Assembly (NCBI GenBank): GCA_947492825.1
Contig: CANLNT010000001.1
Location: 1,178,001 to 1,242,000, forward strand
DNA from: an uncultured Paracoccaceae bacterium
GTDB lineage: Bacteria; Pseudomonadota; Alphaproteobacteria; Rhodobacterales; Rhodobacteraceae
Reading direction: 5' to 3'
DNA length: 64,000 nucleotides
The notes under the pieces: generated by a model
What the model was told of the DNA's origin: nothing
The model's input: only the letters and a program-made list of their open reading frames with translations
Database searches by the model: none
In this document: positions 1-9,497 of the stretch, in pieces
Position numbering within the stretch: position 1 is the first letter of the stretch
Layout of the letters: every line of letters begins with the position of its first letter
Program-made: the position numbers and the translations under genes

Positions 1-548
1 GCAAAGGCGTTCACAAGGCAATTGCCATTGTAAGCCGGGTCAAAGCGGACTTCACCGCCAACCGTCGGGACACCAAAACAATTGCCGTAGCCACCGACAC
101 CGGCCACCACACCATTGACCAGCTGGCGGGTCTTGGGGTGGTCAGGTGCGCCGAATGACAGAGAATTCATCGCGGCAATCGGGCGTGCGCCCATTGTAAA
201 AACATCGCGCAGGATGCCACCAACACCAGTGGCCGCACCTTGATAAGGCTCGATGTAGCTGGGGTGGTTGTGGCTTTCCATCTTGAAGATCACGGCCTGC
301 CCATGGCCGATGTCCACGACACCTGCGTTCTCGCCCGGGCCGCAAATGACCTGTGGGCCAGTCGTCGGCAAGGTGCGCAGCCACTTCTTAGAGGATTTGT
401 AAGAACAATGTTCGTTCCACATTGCCGAGAAGATGCCCATTTCAGTAAAATTCGGATCGCGGTTCAGGATGCGTTTGACTTCGGCATATTCTTCGACCGT
501 AAAGCCATGTGCGGCGATAACGTCAGCGGTGATTTCTGGATCGGACAT
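1..548 (-). CDS. purL: Phosphoribosylformylglycinamidine synthase subunit PurL (N-terminal part; 3' end beyond window)
   Basis: This is the large ATP-dependent subunit of FGAM synthase, which converts FGAR plus glutamine-derived ammonia to FGAM in cytoplasmic purine synthesis. About 182 N-terminal residues are visible, reading in from the ATG at 548. Family motifs seen are the [10 protein letters not shown]-like stretch near residue 48, [10 protein letters not shown], the [10 protein letters not shown] motif and the [12 protein letters not shown] glycine-rich segment. A strong ribosome site (GAGGGGGAAG) precedes the start. The stop codon lies to the left of position 1, so the gene is truncated by the window, not broken. 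No other gene of its operon is visible. Confidence 0.96.
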   Translation of the reverse strand, partial: MSDPEITADVIAAHGFTVEEYAEVKRILNRDPNFTEMGIFSAMWNEHCSYKSSKKWLRTLPTTGPQVICGPGENAGVVDIGHGQAVIFKMESHNHPSYIEPYQGAATGVGGILRDVFTMGARPIAAMNSLSFGAPDHPKTRQLVNGVVAGVGGYGNCFGVPTVGGEVRFDPAYNGNCLVNAF

Positions 549-625
549 GGCTTCCCCCTCGAGTCGCAGTGCTTTTAGGGCAGGGTGCGGCGAAGGGGAA
601 GGCTCCATTGACGGGCGGCTGCGGC

Positions 626-1360
626 CTAGGACCCTGTCAGCTGACGTAGCAATTCGGTGCCTGACAAACCAAGCACCAAGTTTTGGTTTCGGATTTGTTT
701 GCCGTCGATCTGCAAACGTATTGCTCGTGTGGTGAGTGCGAGCCGTGGGTTCAGCGCGACACGGACAAACATTGTGTTGCCATTGCGTTGTTCGACACGG
801 TCGACTGTCCCAAGAAACAGCCGGTCACGCGTCCAAATGCCGACACCGATGACGTTGACTTCTCCCATGATCCGGGGCGCTGTCGGGGCTGTCAATTGAA
901 GCGAGGCGGAAGGGGCGGAGCGAGATGCGCGCGGGCTCGATTGCGATGATCCTGACGATGGATTGCCCGCGGATCCACTGCCGTTGCCACCGCCACCGTT
1001 TCCACCATTGCCGTTGCTACCGCTGCCGCCGTTGCCACCACCGTTCCCGCCATTTCCGCTGCTGCCGCCACTGTTATTGTTTCCACCACCGCCGTTTCCA
1101 CCACCGCCGTTGCCACCGCCGCCGCCGTTGCCACCGCCGCCGCCCGAGTTGCCTATCGTGATGCCGACGCCTGCGGAACCTCCGCCATTGGGTGTATTGG
1201 CGCCGACCCCAACGCCGATAGAACCACCACCTTGGTTGATTGTGATACCGCCTGATGTATTGCCTGCTCCAGCACCAAGCCCCAGACCAAGATCAGCGAG
1301 AATTTGTGACGGTGCGACGCAAAGCGCCAAGACGGTTATATGACCAAGTACACGTGACAT
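626..1360 (-). CDS. Secreted glycine/asparagine-rich protein of unknown function
   Basis: The gene reads as 244 residues from the ATG at 1358-1360. I chose this over an in-frame start 75 bases upstream because it begins a clean signal peptide ([14 protein letters not shown]..., probable cleavage after ILA). The mature part has a low-complexity Gly/Ser/Asn region of roughly 100 residues with repeated GGGGN and GGNG units. A short Ser/Pro/Ala stretch follows, then an ordered C-terminal domain of about 90 residues ([17 protein letters not shown]...). A glycine linker with a folded C-terminal domain suggests an exported envelope or surface protein. I do not recognise the C-terminal domain. The antisense of the Gly codons gives long spurious Pro-rich frames. 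Confidence 0.75.
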   Translation of the reverse strand: MSRVLGHITVLALCVAPSQILADLGLGLGAGAGNTSGGITINQGGGSIGVGVGANTPNGGGSAGVGITIGNSGGGGGNGGGGGNGGGGNGGGGNNNSGGSSGNGGNGGGNGGSGSNGNGGNGGGGNGSGSAGNPSSGSSQSSPRASRSAPSASLQLTAPTAPRIMGEVNVIGVGIWTRDRLFLGTVDRVEQRNGNTMFVRVALNPRLALTTRAIRLQIDGKQIRNQNLVLGLSGTELLRQLTGS

Positions 1361-1510
1361 TGTGCGAACCTCCGAATACATTAAATTCTTCAAACAAATG
1401 CGCCACTCAAATGGACGCATCTCGATTTTCGCCACTTTCAGAACTTATGCGCGGCGCAAAAATGGCGTTTCTGCGCCCTAAGACGAAGATTTTCGCCAAA
1501 TGCGTTAAGC

Positions 1511-1590
1511 AAAAAAATGCCGGGCACGAGGCCCGGCAAAGTCCAACAGGGAGGTTGAGGAGGAGAGCGCAAAAGCATCATCCGCCTCAC
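1511..1590 (-). ncRNA. Candidate trans-acting small RNA with CUCCUCC anti-Shine-Dalgarno motif
   Basis: The minus strand carries a complete sRNA unit of about 80 nt. There is a CTTGAA/CTATGT promoter with a 17-bp spacer (1597-1625), then a bulged 5' stem (GAGGCG...GCGCTC). An unpaired stretch with TCTCCTCCTC and a small CAAC-CTCCCT-GTTG hairpin follows. The transcript ends in a strong GC stem (TGCCGGGC/GCCCGGCA, loop 1526-1530) and seven U residues (1511-1517). The layout (5' hairpin, CUCCUCC region, intrinsic terminator, about 77-80 nt) matches the alphaproteobacterial suhB/mmgR-type and Rhodobacter CcsR-type sRNAs. Membership of either family is inference. No ORF with a ribosome site fits here. 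Confidence 0.5.
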
Positions 1591-1596
1591 GACTGC

Positions 1597-1625
1597 ACAT
1601 AGGGCTGGTTTTTTGACCATTCAAG
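1597..1625 (-). promoter_or_regulatory. Promoter of the candidate sRNA
   Basis: Reading the minus strand, CTTGAA (1620-1625) is separated by 17 bp from CTATGT (1597-1602). This is close to the alphaproteobacterial housekeeping consensus CTTGAC-N17-CTATAT. The predicted start is near 1590. Confidence 0.45.
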
Positions 1626-1648
1626 AAAAACAGCGCATCTAAAGATGC
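1625..1648 (-). terminator. Weak hairpin terminator candidate after the LysR gene
   Basis: The inverted repeat GCATC-TTTA-GATGC (1635-1648) is followed on the minus strand by GCTGTTTTTC. It lies 32 bp past the LysR stop. The stem is only 5 bp, so termination may be partial. Confidence 0.35.
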
Positions 1649-1679
1649 AAACCCGCTATGCGGCAGGTGCATGGCTTGG

Positions 1680-2585
1680 CTAACCCGCTGCGGTCTCACG
1701 GATTTTGCGGCGATGCGCGATGATCTCGTCCTGAACGAAGTCCCGGAAGGCGCTGATCCGTTTGGATTGGCGCAATTCCTCGGGGTAGGCGAGGAAGACG
1801 GGCACTTCACCGGATTCCACATCAGGCAGGATGCGCACCAGTTCGGGGAAGTCCTCGGTCACGTAATCCGGCAGCACACCAATGCCCAGTTTGTTCAGCA
1901 CACCTTGCAGCACGCCAAAGTAGTTGTTGACCGTAAAAAGCGATTGCACGTCATAGGTCAGCAGGTGCTGGACCATTGCGGCACCCGCCGCCACCTGCGT
2001 GGACGCGGGGCTTTGGCAAATCAGACGGTGATCGGCGACATCTTCGATGCTTTCGATTTCTCCCACTTCTTCAAGATAATTGCGTGATGCGTAAAGCCGC
2101 ATCCGCACCGACATCAACCGCTTGCGGATCAGGTCGGCCTGACTGGGCTCTTTCATGCGAATGGCCACGTCTGCCTCGCGCATGGGCAGGTCCAGCACCC
2201 GTTCCTCGAGCATCAGATCAATCTTGAGGTCGGGGTAGAGTTCATAAAGTTTGGGCAGCCGCGGGGCCAGCCAGAGCGTGCCAAAGCCGGTCGTCGTCGT
2301 GACCCGCAGATCGCCAAACACCTCTTCCTCGCTGTCGCGAATGCGGGCGCTGGCGGCCTCGAGCCGCTTGTTCATAGATTTGGTGGCGTCGAACAGCAAT
2401 TCTCCCTGTTCGGTCAGAATCAGCCCCCGCGCGTGACGGTGAAACAGGGTGGTATTGAGCGATTCTTCCAGCGCGCGGATTTGCCGACTGACCGCCGATT
2501 GGGACAAATGCAGCGTGTCACCGGCATGCGTCAGCGATCCGGCATCCGCGACGGCGTGAAATATTCTTAGCTTGTCCCAGTCCAT
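1680..2585 (-). CDS. LysR-family transcriptional regulator
   Basis: The protein is 301 residues, the normal length for LysR regulators. Residues 1-60 form the winged helix-turn-helix (MDWDKLRIFHAVADAGS, then LSQSAVSRQIRALEE). Residues about 90-295 are the periplasmic-binding-protein-like effector domain. A GTG immediately precedes the ATG; I use the ATG at 2583-2585 because the MDWDKLRIF opening is typical. It is divergent from the indolepyruvate oxidoreductase gene, and a perfect inverted repeat containing T-N11-A lies between them at 2684-2706. By the usual LysR arrangement it probably regulates that neighbour and itself; the inducer is unknown. Confidence 0.9.
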   Translation of the reverse strand: MDWDKLRIFHAVADAGSLTHAGDTLHLSQSAVSRQIRALEESLNTTLFHRHARGLILTEQGELLFDATKSMNKRLEAASARIRDSEEEVFGDLRVTTTTGFGTLWLAPRLPKLYELYPDLKIDLMLEERVLDLPMREADVAIRMKEPSQADLIRKRLMSVRMRLYASRNYLEEVGEIESIEDVADHRLICQSPASTQVAAGAAMVQHLLTYDVQSLFTVNNYFGVLQGVLNKLGIGVLPDYVTEDFPELVRILPDVESGEVPVFLAYPEELRQSKRISAFRDFVQDEIIAHRRKIRETAAG

Positions 2586-2683
2586 CACGTGTCCGTTGCA
2601 AAGGTTTTGATGCTCTTATGGCTCGTTCATTACGCTGATTACGTGCCACAATGCAAATGAACCAGATCAGCAATTCGTGCTTT

Positions 2684-2706
2684 ATAGGTCAGAAAGTTTG
2701 ACCTAT
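2684..2706. promoter_or_regulatory. Probable LysR operator
   Basis: Perfect 8-bp arms ATAGGTCA (2684-2691) and TGACCTAT (2699-2706) flank a 7-bp spacer. They contain a T-N11-A core (T2689 to A2701), the signature of LysR binding sites. The site lies in the intergenic region of a divergent LysR/target pair, 35 bp upstream of the oxidoreductase start. Confidence 0.6.
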
Positions 2707-2740
2707 CATCAGGGTAAGTTGGCGCATTGGGAGGTGCATC

Positions 2741-5700
2741 ATGGGCCGGGAAGAGATCTCGCTGAACGACCGCTATGATCTGAACAAGCGGCACGTGTTG
2801 CTGAATGGCACTCAGGCACTGGTGCGGCTGATGCTGATGCAACGCGCGCGGGACGCGCTGGCGGGGCTGGACACAGCGGGCTATGTGACCGGCTATCGCG
2901 GATCACCACTTGGCGCGGTGGACATGCAAATGACCCGCGCGTCCGAGGTTCTGGTAAAGAACCAGATCACCTTTCAACCTGGTCTGAACGAAGACCTTGC
3001 CGCAACAGCGCTGTGGGGCAGCCAACAGGCCGAGTTGCGGGGCGAGGGCAAGTATGACGGTGTCTTTGGTCTGTGGTACGGCAAGGGCCCCGGTGTCGAC
3101 CGGTCCGGTGATGTGATGCGCCACGCGAATATGGCCGGTAGCAGCAAACATGGCGGTGTCATCATGGCGATGGGCGATGATCACACCGGCGAAAGCTCGA
3201 CCACCTTGCACCAATCCGACTGGGCGATGCTGGACGCCTACATGCCCATCGTCAGCCCGGCTGGTGTGCAGGAGATTATCGACTATGGCCTCTATGCCTG
3301 GGCGCTGAGCCGCTATGCTGGTGTCTGGGTCGGTCTGAAAACCATGAAAGACACGGTTGAAGTCACCTCTGTTGTGGATGGCGACCCGCATCGCCTGACC
3401 TTTGAAACGCCTGATATGCCGCTGCCAGAGGGCGGTTTGAACATCCGGCTTGTCGACACGCCGCAACTGCAAGAGGCGCGGATGATCGACCACAAACGCT
3501 TTGCAGCAGAAGCATTTTCGCGCGCCAACAAGATGGATCAGCGCAAATGGGGCAAGCCCGGTGCGCGCATCGGCTTTGTGGCGGCGGGCAAAAATTACCT
3601 CGACCTTGTGCACGCGCTGAACCTTTTGGGCATCGACGCGGATGAGGCGACGCGCCTTGGTATCACCACCTACAAGGTGGGGCAGGTCTGGCCGCTGGAT
3701 ATGGCCAGCTTTCATGAATGGGCCGAAGGGCTCGACCTGATTGTGGTCGTGGAAGAAAAGCGCAAGCTGATCGAGGTGCAGGTCAAAGAAGCGATCTTTG
3801 ATGACCGGCAAGGGCGGCGCGTTTACGGCTGGCATAAGGGCGACGAGCATTCAGAAGGCCGCCGGGAAGAGGTGTTCCCGACCAAGGGCGACTTGAACCC
3901 GATCTGGATCGCCGAAAAGCTGGGCGGGATCTTGCAGGAAGAGGGCTGCAACGCGGGCGGTATCACCGCCGGGCTCGAGGCGATTGCCGCCGCCAAGAAG
4001 GCTGACAATGCGCCCGAACTTGCGGCGCGTTTGCCATACTTCTGTTCCGGCTGCCCGCATAATTCATCCACCAAAGTCCCTGATGGCAGCCGCGCCTATG
4101 CCGGGATCGGCTGTCACTACATGGTGCAATGGATGGACCGTGACACGGTTGGCTTTACCCAGATGGGCGGCGAGGGTGCCAATTGGGTGGGCGAGGCACC
4201 GTTCAGCAAGACCGGCCATGTGTTTCAGAACATCGGTGACGGCACATACAATCATTCCGGTGTGCAGGCGATCCGCTTTGCGCTGATGGCGGGCACCACG
4301 ATCACCTATAAGATCCTTTACAATGACGCGGTCGCGATGACCGGCGGGCAGGGCAATGACGGTGATCTGACCGCAGATCAAATCTGCCACGAATTGGTTG
4401 CGATGGGCGTCAAACGGGTCGAGGTTGTCTATGACGACAAGGAAGACGTGCACGCCGAACTTTTCCCCAAATCGGTGATGTTTTCCGAACGTGCCGAATT
4501 GCCACGCGTGCAAGAGGAATTGACCAAGGTCAAAGGCGTCAGCGCGCTGGTCTACATCCAGACCTGTGCCGCAGAAAAGCGCCGCCGCCGCAAGCGCGGG
4601 CTGTTCCCGGACCCCGACAAGCGGGTCTTTATCAACACCGATGTCTGTGAAGGCTGCGGCGATTGCGGCGTGCAATCAAACTGTGTGTCGATCGTTCCGG
4701 CAGAGACCGAACTGGGCCGAAAACGCGCGATTGACCAATCATCCTGCAACAAGGATTTTTCCTGCGTGAACGGCTTTTGCCCATCATTCGTGACCATCGC
4801 AGGCGCGCAGATCAAGAAACAGGCAACCGCAGATGTGGACATCGGCGAATTGCCCGCACCGGTGCTGCCGCAGATCAACGGCACCCACAATGTGGTGATC
4901 ACAGGCGTCGGTGGCACCGGGGTGGTGACCATTGGTGCAGTGATGGCGATGGCGGCCCATCTGGACGGCAAGGGGGCCGGCATGATGGAAATGGCCGGGC
5001 TCGCGCAAAAGGGTGGTGCGGTGCATATCCATTGCCGTCTGGCCGATACGCCAGAGGACATCGCCGCGATCCGGGTCAGCACGGGCGAATGTGACGCGCT
5101 GATTGGCGGCGATCTTGTGGTCAGCGCAGGTGCCAAGACGCTGGGCCTGATGCGCACCGGGCGCACCCGCGGGGTGGTCAACAGCCACGAGATTGTAACC
5201 GGAGAATTCACCCGCAACACGGATTTCAAACTGCCCGCCGAACAGCTTGCCCTGTCGCTTCAGGCGCGGCTGCGCGATGGGCTCGCGATGTTTGACGCCA
5301 GCGCGCTGGCCAAGGCGGTGATGGGCGACAGCATATATTCCAACATGATGGTTTTTGGGGCCGCATGGCAGCAGGGCGCGATCCCGCTGTCGGAAGATGC
5401 GATCCTGCGCGCCATCACGCTGAACGGCACCGCCGTGGAACGCAACAAACGCGCGTTTGCGCTGGGGCGTTGGGCGGTCCTGCATCCAGAAGAAGTGTCG
5501 CGGATCATCACACCCGACGTCACGCATTTGCCCAAAACGCTGGCAGAGCGGATCGCGTTCCGGGCGGATCATCTGGTGGCCTATCAGGGCAATCGGCTTG
5601 CAAAGCGCTATCGCAAATTGGTGGATCAATGCAACGGCCCGCTGCAAGAAGCGGTGGCAGAAGCGTATCACAAGCTCTTGTCGTACAAGGACGAATACGA

Positions 5701-6157
5701 AGTCGCGCGCCTGTTGCTGAACACAGAGGCCAAAGCGCGTGAGACCTTTGATGGGGACCTGAAACTGACCTATCACCTTGCGCCGCCACTGCTGGCCAAG
5801 ACCGGTGCCGATGGTCGTCCGCGTAAGAAGGCTTATGGCGCACGCATGGCGCGGGCGTTTCCGGTGCTTGCGCGGTTCAAGCGGCTGCGTGGCACGCCCC
5901 TTGATCCCTTTGGCTACACCGCTGAGCGGCGCATGGAACGTGCGCTGATTGTCGAATACGAACGCGACATGGCCGAGGTGCTGCGCATTGTGACCCCGCA
6001 GACCCTGGACGCCGCGGTCGCTTTGGCGCGTCTGCCGCTCGACATCCGGGGCTTTGGTCCAGTGAAGGCGGCCAATGCGGCAAAAGCGGCCAAGCGCCGG
6101 GAAGAGTTGCTGGCACATTTACGCAACCCTGAGGGATTGAAGCGCGCAGCGGAATGA
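2741..6157 (+). CDS. Single-chain indolepyruvate ferredoxin oxidoreductase family protein
   Basis: This 1138-residue enzyme would decarboxylate aryl- or branched 2-oxo acids to acyl-CoA, using TPP and iron-sulfur clusters and reducing ferredoxin. An N-terminal 2-oxoacid oxidoreductase region is followed by a TPP-binding region (GCHYMVQWMDRD near 462, GGQGNDGDLT near 540). A Cys-rich Fe-S segment comes next (CEGCGDCG near 633, then CNKDFSC and FCPS near 668-680). The gamma-type domain starts near 715 (VITGVGGTGVVTIG), and a C-terminal DUF6537-like region follows. It therefore fuses the alpha and beta (IorA and IorB) functions in one chain. The ribosome site GGGAGG sits at good spacing. The preceding divergent LysR gene probably controls it. 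The exact substrate is inferred from the family only. Confidence 0.93.
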   Translation: MGREEISLNDRYDLNKRHVLLNGTQALVRLMLMQRARDALAGLDTAGYVTGYRGSPLGAVDMQMTRASEVLVKNQITFQPGLNEDLAATALWGSQQAELRGEGKYDGVFGLWYGKGPGVDRSGDVMRHANMAGSSKHGGVIMAMGDDHTGESSTTLHQSDWAMLDAYMPIVSPAGVQEIIDYGLYAWALSRYAGVWVGLKTMKDTVEVTSVVDGDPHRLTFETPDMPLPEGGLNIRLVDTPQLQEARMIDHKRFAAEAFSRANKMDQRKWGKPGARIGFVAAGKNYLDLVHALNLLGIDADEATRLGITTYKVGQVWPLDMASFHEWAEGLDLIVVVEEKRKLIEVQVKEAIFDDRQGRRVYGWHKGDEHSEGRREEVFPTKGDLNPIWIAEKLGGILQEEGCNAGGITAGLEAIAAAKKADNAPELAARLPYFCSGCPHNSSTKVPDGSRAYAGIGCHYMVQWMDRDTVGFTQMGGEGANWVGEAPFSKTGHVFQNIGDGTYNHSGVQAIRFALMAGTTITYKILYNDAVAMTGGQGNDGDLTADQICHELVAMGVKRVEVVYDDKEDVHAELFPKSVMFSERAELPRVQEELTKVKGVSALVYIQTCAAEKRRRRKRGLFPDPDKRVFINTDVCEGCGDCGVQSNCVSIVPAETELGRKRAIDQSSCNKDFSCVNGFCPSFVTIAGAQIKKQATADVDIGELPAPVLPQINGTHNVVITGVGGTGVVTIGAVMAMAAHLDGKGAGMMEMAGLAQKGGAVHIHCRLADTPEDIAAIRVSTGECDALIGGDLVVSAGAKTLGLMRTGRTRGVVNSHEIVTGEFTRNTDFKLPAEQLALSLQARLRDGLAMFDASALAKAVMGDSIYSNMMVFGAAWQQGAIPLSEDAILRAITLNGTAVERNKRAFALGRWAVLHPEEVSRIITPDVTHLPKTLAERIAFRADHLVAYQGNRLAKRYRKLVDQCNGPLQEAVAEAYHKLLSYKDEYEVARLLLNTEAKARETFDGDLKLTYHLAPPLLAKTGADGRPRKKAYGARMARAFPVLARFKRLRGTPLDPFGYTAERRMERALIVEYERDMAEVLRIVTPQTLDAAVALARLPLDIRGFGPVKAANAAKAAKRREELLAHLRNPEGLKRAAE

Positions 6158-6206
6158 TCGACTGTCGTAATTTCTTCATAGATGCGAAATAGAGTGTCGC
6201 ACCAAG

Positions 6207-7127
6207 ATGAGTGAGACGACAATGCGAACAGAACGGCGCATGGCCCGCGATATCAGCTATTCCCATTCCGCCGAAACTCGGCCCGGTCGTTTGATGATCC
6301 GCGCAATGGAGGCGGCAACAGGCCGCGGCAGGTTGATCCGCAAGGCCCGTGGTTACGGTCAAGAGGTTGCGCAGGGGGCTGATTTTTGGGACGTGATTAC
6401 AACGCGTTACGGCATTGGACTTGATGTCGCCCGCGGATCACTCGACAATATTCCGCGCACCGGACCCGTGATCGTGGTCGCCAATCACCCTTACGGTATT
6501 CTCGATGGATTGATGCTGGGGCGGATCATGTCAGAACGGCGAGACGCTGATTTCCGCGTTCTGGCGCACAAAGTGTTTCGCGATGCGCCTGATCTGGAAA
6601 AGGTGATCCTGCCAGTCAACTTTGACGATACCAAAGATGCGATCGCCACAAACATCGCCACCCGCAAGGCGGCGCTTTGCTATCTGGAACAAGGTGGGGC
6701 AATTGGCGTCTTTCCCGGCGGCACCGTGTCGACGGCGGCCAGACCCTTTGCGCCACCGATGGACCCGGTTTGGCGCAACTTTACCGCCAAGATGATCCAG
6801 AAAAGTGACGCGATGGTGGTGCCGCTCTATTTTGACGGCTCAACCAGCCGTCTGTTTCAGGTTGCCAGCCATCTGCACACCACTTTGCGGATGGGGCTGC
6901 TGATCCGTGAATTCAAGACCCGGATCGGCACAGATGTGCGAATTTGCATCGGTGAACCGATCCCGGCAGCCACGCTGCGGCGTGCGCATCCCAACCCCAA
7001 AGACTGCATGGATTTCCTGCGCAAAGCCACGTATGACCTGTCTCCAGGGCCTGTTGTATCCACGACGCTGGGCCACGAATTTGAGGCGCGATACAAGGGC
7101 AAGACGCATGGCAGTCGGCATATTTGA
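6207..7127 (+). CDS. Lysophospholipid acyltransferase family protein (PlsC-like)
   Basis: The 306-residue protein belongs to the glycerolipid acyltransferase superfamily, which moves an acyl group onto a lysophospholipid or related acceptor at the inner membrane. The catalytic HX4D motif is visible as NHPYGILDG near residue 93. A second conserved block, GVFPGGTVS, near 171 matches the substrate-binding motif. The start has a weak ribosome site; the in-frame ATGs six and twelve codons in are alternatives. The gene overlaps murI by 20 bp, so the two are probably co-transcribed. The true acceptor lipid cannot be told from sequence. Confidence 0.82.
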   Translation: MSETTMRTERRMARDISYSHSAETRPGRLMIRAMEAATGRGRLIRKARGYGQEVAQGADFWDVITTRYGIGLDVARGSLDNIPRTGPVIVVANHPYGILDGLMLGRIMSERRDADFRVLAHKVFRDAPDLEKVILPVNFDDTKDAIATNIATRKAALCYLEQGGAIGVFPGGTVSTAARPFAPPMDPVWRNFTAKMIQKSDAMVVPLYFDGSTSRLFQVASHLHTTLRMGLLIREFKTRIGTDVRICIGEPIPAATLRRAHPNPKDCMDFLRKATYDLSPGPVVSTTLGHEFEARYKGKTHGSRHI

Positions 7128-7920
7128 CAGCGGATTGGGCGGACTGACGGTTTTGGACGCGGTGCAAAAGCGCCTGCCAGACGTACCGTTGGTCTATCTG
7201 GGCGACAGCGCACACACCCCCTATGGCGTGCGCGATGCAGACAACATCTATGACCTGACCACTGCCGCTACGCAGCGGTTGTTTGATGCGGGCTGTGATC
7301 TGGTGATTCTGGCCTGCAACACCGCCTCTGCCGCTGCATTGCGGCGGATGCAGGAAGGCTGGGTGCCGCAGGACAAGCGTGTGCTGGGCGTCTTTGTGCC
7401 GCTGATCGAGGCGCTGACCGAACGGCAGTGGGGTGACAATTCCCCCCCGCGCGAAGTTGGCGTCAAGCACGTCGCCCTTTTTGCCACGCCAGCCACCGTC
7501 AGCAGCCGCGCGTTCCAGCGCGAACTGGCATTCCGCGCGATCGGCGTTGACGTCGAGGCACAGGCCTGCGGCGGCGTGGTCGACGCTATCGAAGACGGTG
7601 ACCTGATCCTGGCAGAGGCGCTTGTGCGGTCCCATGTGGAAGCTTTGCAGCGCAAGATGCCAAAACCCGATGCAGCGGTGCTGGGCTGTACCCATTACCC
7701 GCTGATGGCCGAGATTTTTCAGGACGCCCTTGGTGCCGACGTCAAGGTATTCAGTCAGGCCACATTGGTCGCGGACAGTCTTTCGGACTATCTGGAACGG
7801 CGGCCCGAAATGGTGGGGCCGGGGCAAGAGACCGCATTCCTGACCACCGGCGACCCGCGCCGTGTGTCAGACCGGGCCACGCAGTTCCTGCGACGAAAAA
7901 TCGCTTTTGAAGCTGCCTGA
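7108..7920 (+). CDS. murI: Glutamate racemase
   Basis: The 270-residue cytoplasmic enzyme interconverts L- and D-glutamate for peptidoglycan synthesis. The start at 7108 gives the canonical [16 protein letters not shown]; a longer in-frame reading from 6907 only translates the overlapping acyltransferase gene. The two catalytic cysteines are seen as C70 in ILACNTAS and C194 in VLGCTHYPL, with GDSAHTPYG near 32-40. It follows the acyltransferase with overlap and precedes argC by 52 bp. Confidence 0.95.
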   Translation: MAVGIFDSGLGGLTVLDAVQKRLPDVPLVYLGDSAHTPYGVRDADNIYDLTTAATQRLFDAGCDLVILACNTASAAALRRMQEGWVPQDKRVLGVFVPLIEALTERQWGDNSPPREVGVKHVALFATPATVSSRAFQRELAFRAIGVDVEAQACGGVVDAIEDGDLILAEALVRSHVEALQRKMPKPDAAVLGCTHYPLMAEIFQDALGADVKVFSQATLVADSLSDYLERRPEMVGPGQETAFLTTGDPRRVSDRATQFLRRKIAFEAA

Positions 7921-7972
7921 TTGATGCCCCTTGGGGGCTGCCTATATATCCGTATTGAAAGGGGTTGATCTG

Positions 7973-9001
7973 ATGACCCATACCGTCGCTATTCTTGGCG
8001 CTTCTGGCTACACCGGTGCTGAACTGGTGCGGCTGATCGCCATCCATCCTGACCTGCATATCGCGGCCCTCTCGGCCGAGCGGAAAGCAGGTCAGCACAT
8101 GGCAGATGTGTTCCCGCATCTGCGCCATCTGGACCTGCCAGGGCTGGTAAAGGTCGATGACATCGACTTTTCCACCATTGATTTGGTGTTTGCCGCCTTG
8201 CCACACGGGCTAAGCCAGGCGCTGGTCCGTGATCTGCCTGCCCATGTGAAAGTTGTCGATCTGGGCGCAGATTTCCGGCTGCGGGACCCAGATGCCTATG
8301 AACATTGGTACGGCAAGCCGCATGTGGCGGCTGATCTGCAAAAGACCGCCGTCTACGGCCTGACCGAGTTCTATCGCGATGACATCCGCACAGCGCGGCT
8401 GGTGGCGGGCACCGGCTGCAATGCTGCGACGGTACAATTTGCGTTGCGGCCCTTGATGACCGGCGGGTTGATCGACCTTGACGACATCGTCTGTGATCTC
8501 AAATGCGGGGCGTCCGGCGCAGGACGGGCACTCAAGGAACAGATGCTGTTTACCGAGCGCGCCTCTGACGCTTCGGGCTATGCTGAAGGGGGCAAGCACC
8601 GGCATTTGGGCGAGTTTGATCAGGAATTCAGCGCCTTGGCCGGGCGCGATGTGCGCATACAGTTCACGCCGCATCTGGTCCCGATGAGCCGGGGCATCCT
8701 CGCGTCTTGCTATTTGAAAGGTGATGCGCATGCGGTGCACGCGGCGCTGACGGCGCAATACGCCAACGAGCCCTTCATAGTGGTGCTGCCCTTTGGCCAG
8801 ACCCCCGGCACAGGGCATGTCGCGGGGTCGAACTTTTGCCATATCGGGGTGACAGGCGACCGGATTTCGGGGCGCACGCTGGTGGTGTCCACGCTGGATA
8901 ACCTGTGCAAAGGGTCCAGTGGGCAGGCGTTGCAGAATGCCAACCTGATGTTGGGGCTTGATGAAACGACGGCCCTGATGCAACCGGCGATGTTCCCATG
9001 A
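7973..9001 (+). CDS. argC: N-acetyl-gamma-glutamyl-phosphate reductase
   Basis: This enzyme catalyses the NADPH-dependent third step of arginine synthesis, converting N-acetylglutamyl phosphate to the semialdehyde. The protein is 342 residues from the ATG at 7973, preceded by GAAAGGGG. An in-frame ATG 42 bp upstream lacks homology-like sequence. The Rossmann motif [13 protein letters not shown] lies at 6-18 and the active-site cysteine is C149 in AGTGCNAA. The C-terminal GSNFCHIG and [12 protein letters not shown] blocks are present. Its stop overlaps the ccmE start by 4 bp (ATGA), indicating translational coupling. Confidence 0.96.
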   Translation: MTHTVAILGASGYTGAELVRLIAIHPDLHIAALSAERKAGQHMADVFPHLRHLDLPGLVKVDDIDFSTIDLVFAALPHGLSQALVRDLPAHVKVVDLGADFRLRDPDAYEHWYGKPHVAADLQKTAVYGLTEFYRDDIRTARLVAGTGCNAATVQFALRPLMTGGLIDLDDIVCDLKCGASGAGRALKEQMLFTERASDASGYAEGGKHRHLGEFDQEFSALAGRDVRIQFTPHLVPMSRGILASCYLKGDAHAVHAALTAQYANEPFIVVLPFGQTPGTGHVAGSNFCHIGVTGDRISGRTLVVSTLDNLCKGSSGQALQNANLMLGLDETTALMQPAMFP

Positions 9002-9456
9002 AGGGGCTCAAGAAAAAGCGGCGAATTCAGATTTTGGCGCTGTCAGGCGTCTGTCTGGCGGTGGTGCTGGTCATCCTTGCACTGCTGCCCGACGATTCCT
9101 TTCAATTCTTCCGTTCACCAAGCGAAGTGGCCGAAAACCCACCCGTCGCGACAGAGCTTTTCCGCATCGGTGGGCTGGTGGCGGATGGGTCGATTGTGCG
9201 CGGTGAAGGGACCAAGGTTTCTTTCGCGGTGACTGATGGCGGGGCTACGATCCCTGTGACTTACGATGGCATTCTGCCCGACCTCTTCAACGAAGGCGAA
9301 GGCATGGTCGGGCAGGGGCGTTACGTGAACGGCACCTTTGAAGCGGTTGAAATCCTTGCAAAACATGATGAAACCTACATGCCGAAAGAGGTCATCGACG
9401 CGCTGAAGGAACAAGGCACCTATGTCGCACCGGACGGTGCCGCAGTCACGAATTAA
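8998..9456 (+). CDS. ccmE: Cytochrome c-type biogenesis heme chaperone CcmE
   Basis: CcmE is a membrane-anchored periplasmic chaperone that binds heme covalently and passes it to CcmF/CcmH for c-type cytochrome maturation. The 152-residue protein has a Lys/Arg-rich N-terminus, one membrane anchor (about 11-30) and an OB-fold domain. The heme-binding histidine is H123 in LAKHDETY, with Y127. It overlaps argC by 4 bp and is separated from ccmF by the three lysis-type genes, all on the same strand. Confidence 0.96.
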   Translation: MKGLKKKRRIQILALSGVCLAVVLVILALLPDDSFQFFRSPSEVAENPPVATELFRIGGLVADGSIVRGEGTKVSFAVTDGGATIPVTYDGILPDLFNEGEGMVGQGRYVNGTFEAVEILAKHDETYMPKEVIDALKEQGTYVAPDGAAVTN

Positions 9457-9497
9457 CCAAGCGAGCGCAGATTGATTCCCAACGTGAGGGGATCATT

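Noticed and set aside
892-1343. Pro-rich, His/Arg-rich and Ala/Val-rich frames over the Gly-codon stretch
   Set aside because: Low-complexity shadows of the glycine-rich coding region; no ribosome sites or domains.
6907-7107. 67-codon N-terminal extension of murI
   Set aside because: It is in another frame of the acyltransferase gene; homology starts at [12 protein letters not shown].
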